From Lentisphaerae bacterium ADurb.Bin242 (GTDB lineage: Bacteria > Verrucomicrobiota > Lentisphaeria > Victivallales > UBA1829), in assembly GCA_002069785.1 (NCBI GenBank), contig MWCA01000049.1:1-44531 (forward strand): DNA of 44,531 nt, in the 5' to 3' direction. The translations under genes were made by a program, and so were the position numbers. A model generated the notes under the pieces. That model was not told where the DNA came from. It was given only the letters and a program-made list of their open reading frames with translations, and did not search any database. Positions 24,010-32,055 of the stretch are shown here, piece after piece; position 1 is the first letter of the stretch; the number at the start of each line of letters is the position of its first letter.

Positions 24010-24755
24010 GAAACCTCTCCTTTCAAAAGCTTCCGGAGATCGGCAAGGATGTCGGCGTCGATTTCCTTTCCGTGCTCGAGGCTGGCCCCGTCGGCGCTCT
24101 TCGTGAACCAGCGTTTCCGCTCCTTGTCCATGTTCACGCCCTCGGGACAGAGGTCCATCATCTGCGAGGTTTCGCTGATGCCGGCATGATCCCCGTGCCA
24201 TTTTTCCTGGAGACGCGGCGACTTCAGCGGATGAATCTGAATCCAGTTGAAGGGATTTTCCCCTTTCCCGTGGTGCTTTTCATAGTAGCCGGCGGACTCT
24301 TCGCGTCCCCACCAGCCCTCCCCCCGTTCCTTTTCCAGGAAGGCGAAAATGGCCTGCCGCGCGCCGAGCTTGAACGCCAGATCGGTGGGCATCCCCTGTA
24401 TGAAATTTTCACTCTGATGCGCGAAAAAGCAGTGAATGTTCCGGAAACCGATCCGGAGCAGGCTGGCAAAAAGGTCTTTTGCAAACAAGTTGAGCGTTTC
24501 GGAGGGAATGTGAATGGTGCCATGCCGTTCCGGGACCTCCACCGCGTAGCTGGCCGCCCCGTAGAAGAAAGGCGGAAACAGGATCATGTCCATCTCTTTT
24601 TCCAGCCTTTCGAGCATCCGCAGCGGGATCAGGCCGTCCGTGCCGAAGACCAGATGGTCCGCGTGATACTCCAGTACGCCGATGGGAAGGACGGCGGGCC
24701 AGTTCTCCGCGACAGCCCGCCCGAGTTGTTCCGGAAACATCCATTCATAACGCAT
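24006..24755 (-). CDS. Creatininase-family amidohydrolase
   Basis: 249 residues. The creatininase-family pattern is visible: LPIGVLEYHADHLVFGTD with metal ligands E29, H31 and D40, FAHQSEN around H113 in place of the usual N-G-H-G-G-N, and GDHAGISETS with E195. The metal ligands appear to be kept although the glycine motif is lost. Family members hydrolyse creatinine and other cyclic or linear amides, and some act in cofactor or purine pathways; nothing here points to creatinine. As first gene of the transporter/NagA unit, directly behind promoter/operator site C, it probably acts on an amide in the target glycan or its breakdown product (inference). The ATG at 24755 has an AAAGGGAG site, and the stop overlaps the next gene's GTG. 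Confidence 0.85.
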   Translation of the reverse strand: MRYEWMFPEQLGRAVAENWPAVLPIGVLEYHADHLVFGTDGLIPLRMLERLEKEMDMILFPPFFYGAASYAVEVPERHGTIHIPSETLNLFAKDLFASLLRIGFRNIHCFFAHQSENFIQGMPTDLAFKLGARQAIFAFLEKERGEGWWGREESAGYYEKHHGKGENPFNWIQIHPLKSPRLQEKWHGDHAGISETSQMMDLCPEGVNMDKERKRWFTKSADGASLEHGKEIDADILADLRKLLKGEVS

Positions 24756-24792
24756 TTTTCAGGCTCCCTTTCAAAATCGGACCGCATTCATA

Positions 24793-24835
24793 ATGTATTT
24801 TATTGGTATTATAATTCATTTCAGTCGATTGTCAA
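24793..24835 (-). promoter_or_regulatory. Promoter with shared operator (site C), between TU1 and the GntR gene
   Basis: Minus-strand TTGACA (24830-24835), 16-bp spacer, TATAAT (24808-24813), then the element TATAATACCAATAAAATACAT with half-sites at 24795-24801 and 24806-24812, 11 bp apart. It lies in the divergent region between the transporter/NagA unit and the regulator gene, the classic place for the regulator's own target. Confidence 0.75.
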
Positions 24836-24887
24836 GCGGCGAAACAAGATATTTTGATAAAAAACCGCCTTCCCGCGCCATTTCTCC

Positions 24888-24915
24888 TTGCACAAGTCCC
24901 GGAAAGGAATATATT
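24888..24915 (+). promoter_or_regulatory. Promoter of the GntR-type regulator gene
   Basis: Plus-strand TTGCAC (24888-24893), 16-bp spacer and TATATT (24910-24915), about 40 bases before the regulator's ATG. Directly after it, at 24919-24940, an 11-mer GAATTGAAAA(T/G) is repeated twice in tandem, a possible autoregulatory site overlapping the transcription start. Confidence 0.5.
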
Positions 24916-24918
24916 ATT

Positions 24919-24940
24919 GAATTGAAAATGAATTGAAAAG
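24919..24940 (+). repeat. Tandem 11-bp direct repeat in the regulator leader
   Basis: Two back-to-back copies of GAATTGAAAA followed by T or G. The 11-bp period equals that of the half-sites in the three operators, but the base sequence differs, so it may be a second, lower-affinity or unrelated binding site. Confidence 0.45.
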
Positions 24941-24954
24941 ACTCGGCATCGGAC

Positions 24955-25995
24955 ATGAAAAGCGTAACGACGAAACAGGCAAAACTGTACAATACTCTTG
25001 TTTTTCAAATTCGTTCGGGGGATCTCCGGATCGGCGACCGCATTCCTTCGGAAAGAATGCTCGGACAGCTCAACAACGTCAGCCGGGTGACGGTCCGTCT
25101 GGTGATCGATGTCCTTTGTTCGGAAGGAATCCTCGAACGGCGCGGACGGTACGGAATTTTCGTTACGGGAATTCCCGCCTCCGGAAAACAGGAATCCGCC
25201 CGCCGGGCGTCCCGTCTTGCCTTTGTCTATTTCTCCAGCCTCCCCGGTTCGCCGCTGGATCAGGTTTTCGCCACGATGTATGCGGGGATCGAATCCTTCT
25301 GCGCCGGGGAGAAGAACTACTATTCCACCTCCCTGAACGGCATGAAAACCAGCAATTTTACCGGCTACGACGCATATCTGCTGTCGGGAAATGTCCTGTC
25401 GCAGAATCTGTCTTCCCTGAAAAAAGAGAAGTCGCCGGCCATTGTGATCGGTTCGCCTCTTCCGGTTCCGGGACTGGATTCGATCTCATTCGATTTCTAC
25501 GAAGGCGCCTATCTGGCCGCCACGGAGCTGCACCGGGCCGGGTATGCAAGAATGCTTTTCATCGGCTTGCAGTTCCCCAATGAAAAATTCATTCAGCCGA
25601 ATATCCTGTGGCAATCCCGCGGACTGGAGGACTATTGTTCCCATTTCGGGCTGCCCGCCCCGGCGACGTATATGATCGACGCCGCGAAGTTCGTCTCCGG
25701 CAACTACGAAAGCGAACTGGAAAACGTCCGCCGCCGGCTCCGGCCGGAGAAGATCGATTCCATTGTCATCTGCTCCGCCGTGCTGGAAGACATCGCCAAA
25801 AAGCTTTTCCTGTTTTCCAATCTCCCGGTGATCCTTTTCTCCGAACACATTCTTTCGAATTTCGGCTGGGGATTCCGTCAGCTCCTGGCCGACTACCGGC
25901 AGCTCGGGATCGAGGGGATGCGCATGCTCGACTGGCGGATCAAAAATCCGTATGCCGACGTCATCAAGCGGAGCCTCCCGCTGAAAATGATCTGA
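24955..25995 (+). CDS. GntR-family regulator with LacI-type sugar-binding domain
   Basis: 346 residues. Residues about 5-75 are a GntR winged helix (GDLRIGDRIPSERMLGQLN, SRVTVRLVIDVLCSEGILERR, GIFVTG). Residues about 85-346 have the periplasmic-binding-protein-like fold used by LacI and AraR-type regulators for effector binding (ATELHRAGYARMLFIG, EKIDSIVICSA, GIEGMRMLDWRI). It is the only regulator of the glycan locus and is divergent from its first unit, so it is the best candidate for binding the three shared operators and releasing them on binding a glycan breakdown product. The ATG at 24955 has only a poor ribosome binding site, which suggests low expression. Confidence 0.9.
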   Translation: MKSVTTKQAKLYNTLVFQIRSGDLRIGDRIPSERMLGQLNNVSRVTVRLVIDVLCSEGILERRGRYGIFVTGIPASGKQESARRASRLAFVYFSSLPGSPLDQVFATMYAGIESFCAGEKNYYSTSLNGMKTSNFTGYDAYLLSGNVLSQNLSSLKKEKSPAIVIGSPLPVPGLDSISFDFYEGAYLAATELHRAGYARMLFIGLQFPNEKFIQPNILWQSRGLEDYCSHFGLPAPATYMIDAAKFVSGNYESELENVRRRLRPEKIDSIVICSAVLEDIAKKLFLFSNLPVILFSEHILSNFGWGFRQLLADYRQLGIEGMRMLDWRIKNPYADVIKRSLPLKMI

Positions 25996-26117
25996 ACGCA
26001 CGGAATACCGGAATAATACAATATTTCGGAATACAACGTTGCCTCCCCATTTTTTCGGGCGGCGGTTGACTATTTTTCAACAAAGAAAAAGGAGACCCTT
26101 TTTTTTCCCGCGGGTTA

Positions 26118-26126
26118 TGCTATATT
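26118..26126 (+). promoter_or_regulatory. Extended -10 promoter of the lactate operon
   Basis: TGC directly followed by TATATT (26121-26126) forms an extended -10; no good -35 is seen upstream. The predicted start would leave a leader of about 33 bases containing GAGGAG before the larA ATG. Confidence 0.4.
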
Positions 26127-26165
26127 TTGACGACACGAATCTCGTCTGAGGAGAATTTTCATTTC

Positions 26166-27443
26166 ATGGCAACGATCAGAATCCCGTACGGACGCACTCA
26201 TTTGACTGCCGCGCTGGATGAAAAAAATCTGCTGGGGATTTTTCATTCGACCCTTCCTTCGCAGGCGGAAAACGAATCCGCCGAAGTGTCGCGCGCCCTC
26301 GATACGCCCATCGGCAGCCGGAAACTGGAGGAACTGGCCCGCACAGCCGGAAGCGCCGTCGTGATCAGCAGCGACCATACCCGTCCCGTTCCGAGCCGCA
26401 TCCTCATGCCGCAGATTCTGGAACGCCTCCGCCGGAACAATCCCGCCATCGATGTGACGATTCTGATCGCGACGGGCTTTCACCGCCTCACCACGAAAGA
26501 GGAACTCATCAACAAATTCGGCGAAGAAATCGTCGCCCGGGAAAAAATCGTGGTTCATGACTCCTCGGATTCGTCTCAACTGATATCCATCGGGACGCTG
26601 CCTTCCGGGGGCGCGCTGATTGTCAACAAACGGGCTGTGGAAACGGATCTGCTGGTGGCCGAAGGCTTCATCGAACCCCACTTTTTCGCCGGGTTTTCCG
26701 GCGGACGCAAGAGCGTGCTTCCGGGGATCGCTTCCCGGGAAACCGTGCTGGCCAATCACTGTTCCGAATTCATTATGAGTCCGTACGCCCGTACGGGAAT
26801 CCTGGAAGGCAACCCGATCCACCGGGATATGGTTTATGCGGCAAGGGCCGCGAAACTGGCTTTCATCGTGAATGTGGTCATCGACAGCGACAAGAAAATC
26901 ATTGCGGCGTTCGCCGGACATTTCGAAGCCGCGCACAAAACCGGCACGGAATTTCTGGGGAAATACGCCCGGATCGAAGTTCCCGAGGTGGACATCGTCA
27001 TCACAAGCAACGGCGGATATCCCCTCGACCAGAACGTCTATCAGGCGGTCAAGGGAATGACGGCGGGCGAAGCGGTCTGCCGTAAAAACGGGGTCATCAT
27101 CCTGTGCGCAAGCTGCTGCGACGGGCACGGGGGCGAATCCTTCCATAAGCATCTGCGCGACGCTTCGCCGGAACGGATTCTGGCCGAAGCCGCAAAGGTT
27201 CCGCGCGACAAAACCGAGCCGGACCAGTGGGAATACCAGATCCTCGCCCGGATTCTTGCCAAGCATACCGTGATCCTGGTCACGACCGACTGCGACCACC
27301 GGATGTTGAGGGAGATGAAGCTGGAGGCCGCCTCCACCCTCGAAGAAGCCCTTGCCCGCGCGTTCCAGCTTTGCGGAGGGGAAGCGCGGGTCGCCGTCAT
27401 TCCGGACGGCGTTTCCGTCATCGCCGCAAAAAGAAAATCATGA
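26166..27443 (+). CDS. larA: Nickel-pincer lactate racemase LarA family
   Basis: 425 residues, the usual LarA length. The residues that bind the nickel-pincer nucleotide are all visible, two positions earlier than in the Lactobacillus plantarum protein: H106 (GFHR), H172 and K182 (EPHFFAGFSGGRKSVLPG), and H198 (VLANH). SSDHTRPVP near the N-terminus is also typical. The enzyme interconverts D- and L-lactate; other members of the family act on other 2-hydroxy acids. The next three genes encode an Etf and a lactate dehydrogenase, the same set as in the lct operon of Acetobacterium woodii, supporting lactate as substrate. The ATG at 26166 was chosen over an upstream ATG at 26127 because it follows GAGGAG and gives the family length. 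LarB/C/E maturation genes are not in the window. Confidence 0.92.
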   Translation: MATIRIPYGRTHLTAALDEKNLLGIFHSTLPSQAENESAEVSRALDTPIGSRKLEELARTAGSAVVISSDHTRPVPSRILMPQILERLRRNNPAIDVTILIATGFHRLTTKEELINKFGEEIVAREKIVVHDSSDSSQLISIGTLPSGGALIVNKRAVETDLLVAEGFIEPHFFAGFSGGRKSVLPGIASRETVLANHCSEFIMSPYARTGILEGNPIHRDMVYAARAAKLAFIVNVVIDSDKKIIAAFAGHFEAAHKTGTEFLGKYARIEVPEVDIVITSNGGYPLDQNVYQAVKGMTAGEAVCRKNGVIILCASCCDGHGGESFHKHLRDASPERILAEAAKVPRDKTEPDQWEYQILARILAKHTVILVTTDCDHRMLREMKLEAASTLEEALARAFQLCGGEARVAVIPDGVSVIAAKRKS

Positions 27444-27472
27444 ATTCAATCCATACAAGTCAGGAAAAAAAC

Positions 27473-28276
27473 ATGCACATCATTGTGTGTATCAAGCAAG
27501 TGCCGGGAACGGCGCAAGTCGAGATCGACGAGAAGACCGGCGTACTGAAACGCGACGGCGTCGCCTCGAAAATGAATCCGTTCGACCTCTTCGCAATCGA
27601 AAGCGCCATGCGTCTCAAAACGCTTTACGGCGGAACCGTGTCCGTGCTCACCATGGGCCCGCCGCAGGCGGAAAAAGTCGTCCGGGAAGCCTTCATGATG
27701 GGCGCCGACCACGGCTATATTCTTTCCGACCGCAAATTCGGCGGGGCCGACGTGCTCGCCACCTCCTACACCCTCGCGCAGGGCATCCGCAAGATCGGCA
27801 GCTTCGACCTGATCCTCTGCGGAAAACAGACCACGGACGGCGATACCGCGCAAGTAGGCGCGGAACTGGCGGAATTCCTTTCGATCCCGCATATTACCGG
27901 CGTCACGAAATTTCTGAATTTCATCGACGGGAAACAGCTCGATCTCGAAGCCGACATCCCGCTCTACTCCCTTTCCGTCCGAATTCAGCTGCCGTGTCTG
28001 GTGACCGTTGAAAAAGGGATTTTCGAGCCGCGTCTGCCCTCGTTCCGCAAAAAACTGGCGACCGCCGACCGACCGGTCACATATTTCTCCCTCAAGGACC
28101 TCGAAGACACCGACGAGACCCACTACGGGCTGAACGGCTCGCCCACCCAGGTCAAGCGTATCTTCCCGCCCGAAAAAATTTCCGTGAACGAACACTGGGA
28201 AGGGAGCGGCGACGAACTGGCCGAACGCCTTCACAGCCTCCTCCGCGATAAAAAATTCCTTTGCGAGGTGAGGTGA
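27473..28276 (+). CDS. etfB: Electron transfer flavoprotein beta subunit
   Basis: 267 residues. Begins MHIIVCIKQVPGT, the classical EtfB start, and contains ILCGKQTTDGDTAQVGAELAEFL, the AMP/FAD-binding region typical of Etf proteins that confurcate or bifurcate electrons. An ATG at 27440 overlapping the larA stop could add 11 residues, but the family start at 27473 also has an AGGAAA site. With the following two genes it would form the Etf part of a lactate dehydrogenase complex, moving electrons from lactate to NAD+ at the expense of reduced ferredoxin, as shown for A. woodii. Confidence 0.92.
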   Translation: MHIIVCIKQVPGTAQVEIDEKTGVLKRDGVASKMNPFDLFAIESAMRLKTLYGGTVSVLTMGPPQAEKVVREAFMMGADHGYILSDRKFGGADVLATSYTLAQGIRKIGSFDLILCGKQTTDGDTAQVGAELAEFLSIPHITGVTKFLNFIDGKQLDLEADIPLYSLSVRIQLPCLVTVEKGIFEPRLPSFRKKLATADRPVTYFSLKDLEDTDETHYGLNGSPTQVKRIFPPEKISVNEHWEGSGDELAERLHSLLRDKKFLCEVR

Positions 28277-28281
28277 CCATC

Positions 28282-29472
28282 ATGCCGAAAATCGTCATTC
28301 ATCCGGAAAAAATCACTGACCGCGCCGCATTGCCGGGACTCTGCCCCTTCAACGCAATCGAAGACGTCGACGGCAAAATCCTGCTCAACGCCGCTTGCAA
28401 GATGTGCCGCATCTGCTGTAAAAAAGGCGGGGGCGTTTTCGAATTCGTGGAAGACGCCGAAGCGGGGATCGACAAGTCCCAATGGCAGGGAATCTGCGTG
28501 GTTGCCGAACGGGTCGACGACGATGTCCACCCGGTTACGCTGGAACTTCTCGGCAAAGCCGCCGAGCTGGCCGCGAAAGTCCGCCAGAAGGTCTACTGCG
28601 TGCTCATCGGTTCCAACCTGGAACCGGCCGCCGCGAAGCTTGCCGAATACGGCCCGGACGAGATCCACGTCTACGACCATCCGGCGCTCGAACATTTCCG
28701 CATCGAACCCTTCTGCGCCGTGCTGGAGGATTTCATCCGCAAGGTGAAGCCGTCGGTGGTGCTGGTCGGGGGGACTTCCATCGGGCGCTCCCTCGCGCCG
28801 CGCGCCGCGGCGCGTTTCCATACGGGGCTCACCGCCGACTGCACCTTTCTCGACATCCAGTCCACCACCGACCTGGACCAGATCCGTCCGGCCTACGGCG
28901 GCAATATCATGGCCCATATCAATACGCCCCGCCACCGGCCGCAGTTCGCGACGGTCCGCTACAAAATTTTCTCCTCGCCGGAAAAGTCCGCCCCGAAAGC
29001 GAAAATCGTCCGGGGAAGCCTGACGCCGGAACAGCTCGCTTCCGGGATCGAATTCCTGTCGCTCCGCCGCAAGCAGAATGAGCGGGGCCTTGAAGACGCC
29101 GATGTGATCATCGTCGCCGGGCGCGGCCTCAAGAAACAGGAAGACCTCGCAATGGTCGAGGAACTGGCTTCCCTCCTCGGGGGCCAGGTCGGCTCCACCC
29201 GCGCGGTCATCGAAGCCGGGTGGCTCGACCCGAAACGCCAGATCGGACTTTCCGGACGCACAGTCAAGCCGAAGCTCATCATCACCTGCGGGGTTTCCGG
29301 CGCGGTGCAGTTCGCGGCGGGGATGAACGGCAGCGAACTGATCGTCGCCATCAACAGCGATCCGCACGCCTCGATCTTCAACATCGCGCACATCGGAATC
29401 GTCGGCGACCTTTATCAAATTATTCCCGGATTGATCGAACGGATCAAAGCCTCGAAAGGAGTCCAGTCATGA
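28282..29472 (+). CDS. etfA: Electron transfer flavoprotein alpha subunit with N-terminal [4Fe-4S] segment
   Basis: 396 residues. Residues 1-60 form a reduced ferredoxin-like segment with C21-P, C39, C42, C45 and C46: the CxxCxxC plus the distant CP are enough for one [4Fe-4S] cluster, while the other cluster of the standard fold is lost. The rest is EtfA, with the FAD-binding end [28 protein letters not shown]. woodii LctC has the same arrangement. The ATG at 28282 is six bases after the etfB stop and follows GAGGTG; the stop overlaps the dehydrogenase start as ATGA, so stoichiometric production is expected. Confidence 0.92.
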   Translation: MPKIVIHPEKITDRAALPGLCPFNAIEDVDGKILLNAACKMCRICCKKGGGVFEFVEDAEAGIDKSQWQGICVVAERVDDDVHPVTLELLGKAAELAAKVRQKVYCVLIGSNLEPAAAKLAEYGPDEIHVYDHPALEHFRIEPFCAVLEDFIRKVKPSVVLVGGTSIGRSLAPRAAARFHTGLTADCTFLDIQSTTDLDQIRPAYGGNIMAHINTPRHRPQFATVRYKIFSSPEKSAPKAKIVRGSLTPEQLASGIEFLSLRRKQNERGLEDADVIIVAGRGLKKQEDLAMVEELASLLGGQVGSTRAVIEAGWLDPKRQIGLSGRTVKPKLIITCGVSGAVQFAAGMNGSELIVAINSDPHASIFNIAHIGIVGDLYQIIPGLIERIKASKGVQS

Positions 29473-30872
29473 TCAGCACATTCAAACAGGTGGATGAAAC
29501 CGACATTGCCTTTCTGCGTTCGGTCTGTTCTCCGGACCGGGTCCTGACCGGCGCGGAAATCAGCGAAGACTATTCCCATGACGAGCTCGGAGACGTCCGG
29601 CGCGCCCCCGACGTGCTGGTCAAGGTGCTGTCCGCGGAAGAAGTGTCCGCGGTCCTGAAATACGCCAACGAGCAGACGATCCCCGTCACGCCGCGCGGAC
29701 AAGGCACCGGGCTGGTGGGCGCCTCCGTCGCGCTCTGCGGCGGGATCATGCTCGACCTCTGCGCCATGAACCGTTTTCTGGAACTGGACGAGGTCAACAT
29801 GACCCTGACCCTCGAGCCGGGCGTGCTCCTGATGGAAGTCTCCAAATACGTCGAAGCGCACAAGCTTTTTTATCCGCCGGACCCCGGTGAAAAGACCGCC
29901 ACGATCGGCGGAAACGTCAACACCAACGCGGGCGGAATGCGCGCAGTCAAGTACGGCGTCACGCGCGACTACATCCGCGGCATGGAAGTCGTCCTGCCCT
30001 CTGGGAAGATCATCGAACTCGGCGGAAAGATCGCCAAGAACAGTTCCGGCTACAACCTCAAGGACCTTTTTGTCGGCTCCGAGGGCACGCTCGGGATCAT
30101 CACGAAGCTGACGCTGCGTCTGCTTCCCCTGCCCCAGTACAAGATCAGTCTGCTGGTGCCTTTCCCCGACCTCAATTCGGCCATCTCGGCCGTGCCGCAC
30201 GTCATCAGGACCAGTTCCGTGCCGACCGCGGTCGAATTCATGGAGCGCGAAGTCATCCTCGCCGCCGAGGAATTCCTGAACCGCAAGTTCCCGGACAACA
30301 GCGCCGACGCCTATCTCCTGCTGACGTTCGACGGCATGAGCGAAACGGAAATCGAGCTGGCCTTTCATGCCGTCGCGAACCGCTGTCTCGAGCTCGGCGC
30401 CAAGGATGTATTCATCTCCAACACCGACGAACGCAACGAGTCCATCTGGTCCGCGCGCGGCGCCTTCCTGGAAGCCATCAAAGCCTCCACCACGGAAATG
30501 GACGAGTGCGACGTGGTCGTTCCCCGGAGTCATGTGGCCGAGTTCATCCGCTATGCATCCTCGCTCCAGCAGAAACACGGGGTGCGCATCCGCTCCTTCG
30601 GACATGCCGGCGACGGCAATCTCCACATCTATGTCCTCCGGGACGCCCTTTCCGAAGAGGCCTGGAAGAAAACCCTTGCCGCGGTTTTCGAGGACTTGTA
30701 CGGCACGGCAAAAACCTTCGGCGGACAGGTCTCCGGCGAACACGGCATCGGGTTCGCGAAGAAACCGTATCTGGCCGAATCGCTTGCGCCGGAAGTGCTG
30801 GCCCTGATGCAGGGGATCAAACGGGTATTCGACCCGAAAGGAATCCTGAACCCCGGAAAAATCGTCGTCTGA
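29469..30872 (+). CDS. FAD-linked lactate dehydrogenase (GlcD/LctD family)
   Basis: 467 residues. The PCMH-type FAD-binding domain is clear ([61 protein letters not shown]), followed by the FAD-oxidase C-terminal domain ending in [13 protein letters not shown] and [13 protein letters not shown]. Such proteins oxidise D-lactate, glycolate or D-2-hydroxyglutarate; placed after etfBA and larA, D-lactate is the likely substrate, with LarA supplying it from L-lactate or the reverse. An AAGGAG site lies seven bases before the ATG, which overlaps the etfA stop. In a gut fermenter the complex could also run towards lactate formation. Confidence 0.9.
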   Translation: MISTFKQVDETDIAFLRSVCSPDRVLTGAEISEDYSHDELGDVRRAPDVLVKVLSAEEVSAVLKYANEQTIPVTPRGQGTGLVGASVALCGGIMLDLCAMNRFLELDEVNMTLTLEPGVLLMEVSKYVEAHKLFYPPDPGEKTATIGGNVNTNAGGMRAVKYGVTRDYIRGMEVVLPSGKIIELGGKIAKNSSGYNLKDLFVGSEGTLGIITKLTLRLLPLPQYKISLLVPFPDLNSAISAVPHVIRTSSVPTAVEFMEREVILAAEEFLNRKFPDNSADAYLLLTFDGMSETEIELAFHAVANRCLELGAKDVFISNTDERNESIWSARGAFLEAIKASTTEMDECDVVVPRSHVAEFIRYASSLQQKHGVRIRSFGHAGDGNLHIYVLRDALSEEAWKKTLAAVFEDLYGTAKTFGGQVSGEHGIGFAKKPYLAESLAPEVLALMQGIKRVFDPKGILNPGKIVV

Positions 30873-30893
30873 TCCGGTCCGGACGAATCGTTC

Positions 30894-30923
30894 TCCGGAA
30901 AGAAAAGGAATTCTTTTTCCGGA
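30894..30923 (+). terminator. Hairpin after the lactate operon
   Basis: TCCGGAAA and TTTCCGGA form an eight-base stem, extended by imperfect A/T pairs around a GGAATT-containing loop, 22 bases after the dehydrogenase stop. A T-run follows only after seven bases (TGTTTTTT), so it is an imperfect intrinsic terminator. Confidence 0.5.
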
Positions 30924-30964
30924 CGGATGTTTTTTCCAGCATCACAGGACTCATAGGACAAAAC

Positions 30965-30976
30965 CGGTGCACCGGC
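30965..30976. other. Perfect 12-bp palindrome CCGGTGCACCGG
   Basis: Lies in the ~210-base gap between the convergent lactate operon and infA. No other signal in that gap explains it; it may be a chance dyad or part of a terminator structure. The rest of the gap holds only the two terminator-like hairpins. Confidence 0.3.
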
Positions 30977-31006
30977 CGAACAACGCTTTGATGTACGTAT
31001 AGATGC

Positions 31007-31031
31007 AAAAAGAGACCTTCATACGGAAGGA
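31007..31031 (-). terminator. Weak intrinsic terminator after infA
   Basis: On the minus strand CCTTC and GAAGG pair around a five-base loop, followed by TCTCTTTTT. Short stem, but the U-tract and place after infA fit. A second stem (GGCCGT/ACGGCC) lies between it and the infA stop. Confidence 0.35.
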
Positions 31032-31082
31032 AGGAGAGGATGGAGCTTGCGGGCCGTTCCGAAAGACGGCCGGAAGGAGGAC

Positions 31083-31298
31083 TTATTTCTGCCGGAAGAT
31101 GATTCTGCCTTTGCTCAGGTCATAAGGGGAAATTTCAAGGGTGACCGTATCCCCCGGTAAAATCCGGATGAAGTTCAGACGCATTTTCCCACTGATGTGG
31201 GCGAGCACACTGTGTTTGTTCGGGAGTTCGACCCTGAACATAGTGTTCGGCAGCAATTCTTTTACTACGCCTTCGACCTTGATTAAATCCTTAGACAC
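31083..31298 (-). CDS. infA: Translation initiation factor IF-1
   Basis: 71 residues, a single S1-like OB fold typical of IF-1 ([45 protein letters not shown]). It binds the ribosomal A site during initiation. The start is GTG at 31298 with a GGAGGT site, overlapping the map stop by eight bases. Order adk-map-infA is the one found at the end of the spc ribosomal operon, but secY and ribosomal protein genes are not next to it here. Confidence 0.95.
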   Translation of the reverse strand: MSKDLIKVEGVVKELLPNTMFRVELPNKHSVLAHISGKMRLNFIRILPGDTVTLEISPYDLSKGRIIFRQK

Positions 31299-32055
31299 GT
31301 GTTAAGACCTCCGTTCCGTTCTCCGTTATCAGCAACATGTGCTCGAAATGGGCGGAAGGCTCCCCGTCACGGGTGCGGACCGTCCATCCGTCACTTTCCA
31401 TATACACTCTTCTCGAACCCAGATTCAGCATCGGTTCGACGCACAGCACCATGCCGGAGACCAGACGCGGGCCCTTCCGGTGCTGCACATAATTCGGGAC
31501 ATCCGGCGGTTCGTGCAATTTCATGCCGCAACCGTGTCCGACATATTCCTCCACGATCCCGAGATTTCCGCGTTTGGCTTCCATTTCCACTCCGCGGGAG
31601 ATGTCCTGCACATACCCGCCCGGATGCGCCGCCGCCAGTCCGGCTTCCAGCGCGCTCTCGGTGAAACGGAGCAGACGTTCGATGTTCGCCGGCATCGGAT
31701 CGTCGCCGACATACACGGTTTTGGCGGTATCGCCCACTCCGCCCTCGAAAGAGACGCCGACATCCACGCTGACGATATCTCCTTTGAGGATGAAGCGGTC
31801 GCGCCGCCCGATCCCGTGCACCACTTCGTCATTCAGGGAAATGCAGATGTTCCCCGGATACCCCCGATAGTTCAGGAAGGACGGCACCCCTCCCATGGAG
31901 CGGATGACCTCGCCTCCGAGTTCATCCAGGTCCGCGGTCGTCATACCGGACCGGATCAGCTTGCAAATTCGTTCCCGCGCTTCGGCGGCCATTCTTGCAG
32001 CCCTCCGTATCCGGTCGATTTCCGCCGGGGTATGGATCACAAAATCCGGTTTCAT
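31291..32055 (-). CDS. map: Methionine aminopeptidase, type I
   Basis: 254 residues, the normal length for bacterial type I enzymes. The five metal ligands are in recognisable places: Asp in IVSVDVGVS, Asp in VGDTAKTV, His in [12 protein letters not shown], Glu in LCVEPML and Glu in HFEHMLLIT. It removes the initiator methionine from nascent proteins. The ATG at 32055 overlaps the adk stop (ATGA). An open frame extends upstream into adk but that part is not homologous. Confidence 0.95.
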   Translation of the reverse strand: MKPDFVIHTPAEIDRIRRAARMAAEARERICKLIRSGMTTADLDELGGEVIRSMGGVPSFLNYRGYPGNICISLNDEVVHGIGRRDRFILKGDIVSVDVGVSFEGGVGDTAKTVYVGDDPMPANIERLLRFTESALEAGLAAAHPGGYVQDISRGVEMEAKRGNLGIVEEYVGHGCGMKLHEPPDVPNYVQHRKGPRLVSGMVLCVEPMLNLGSRRVYMESDGWTVRTRDGEPSAHFEHMLLITENGTEVLTRV

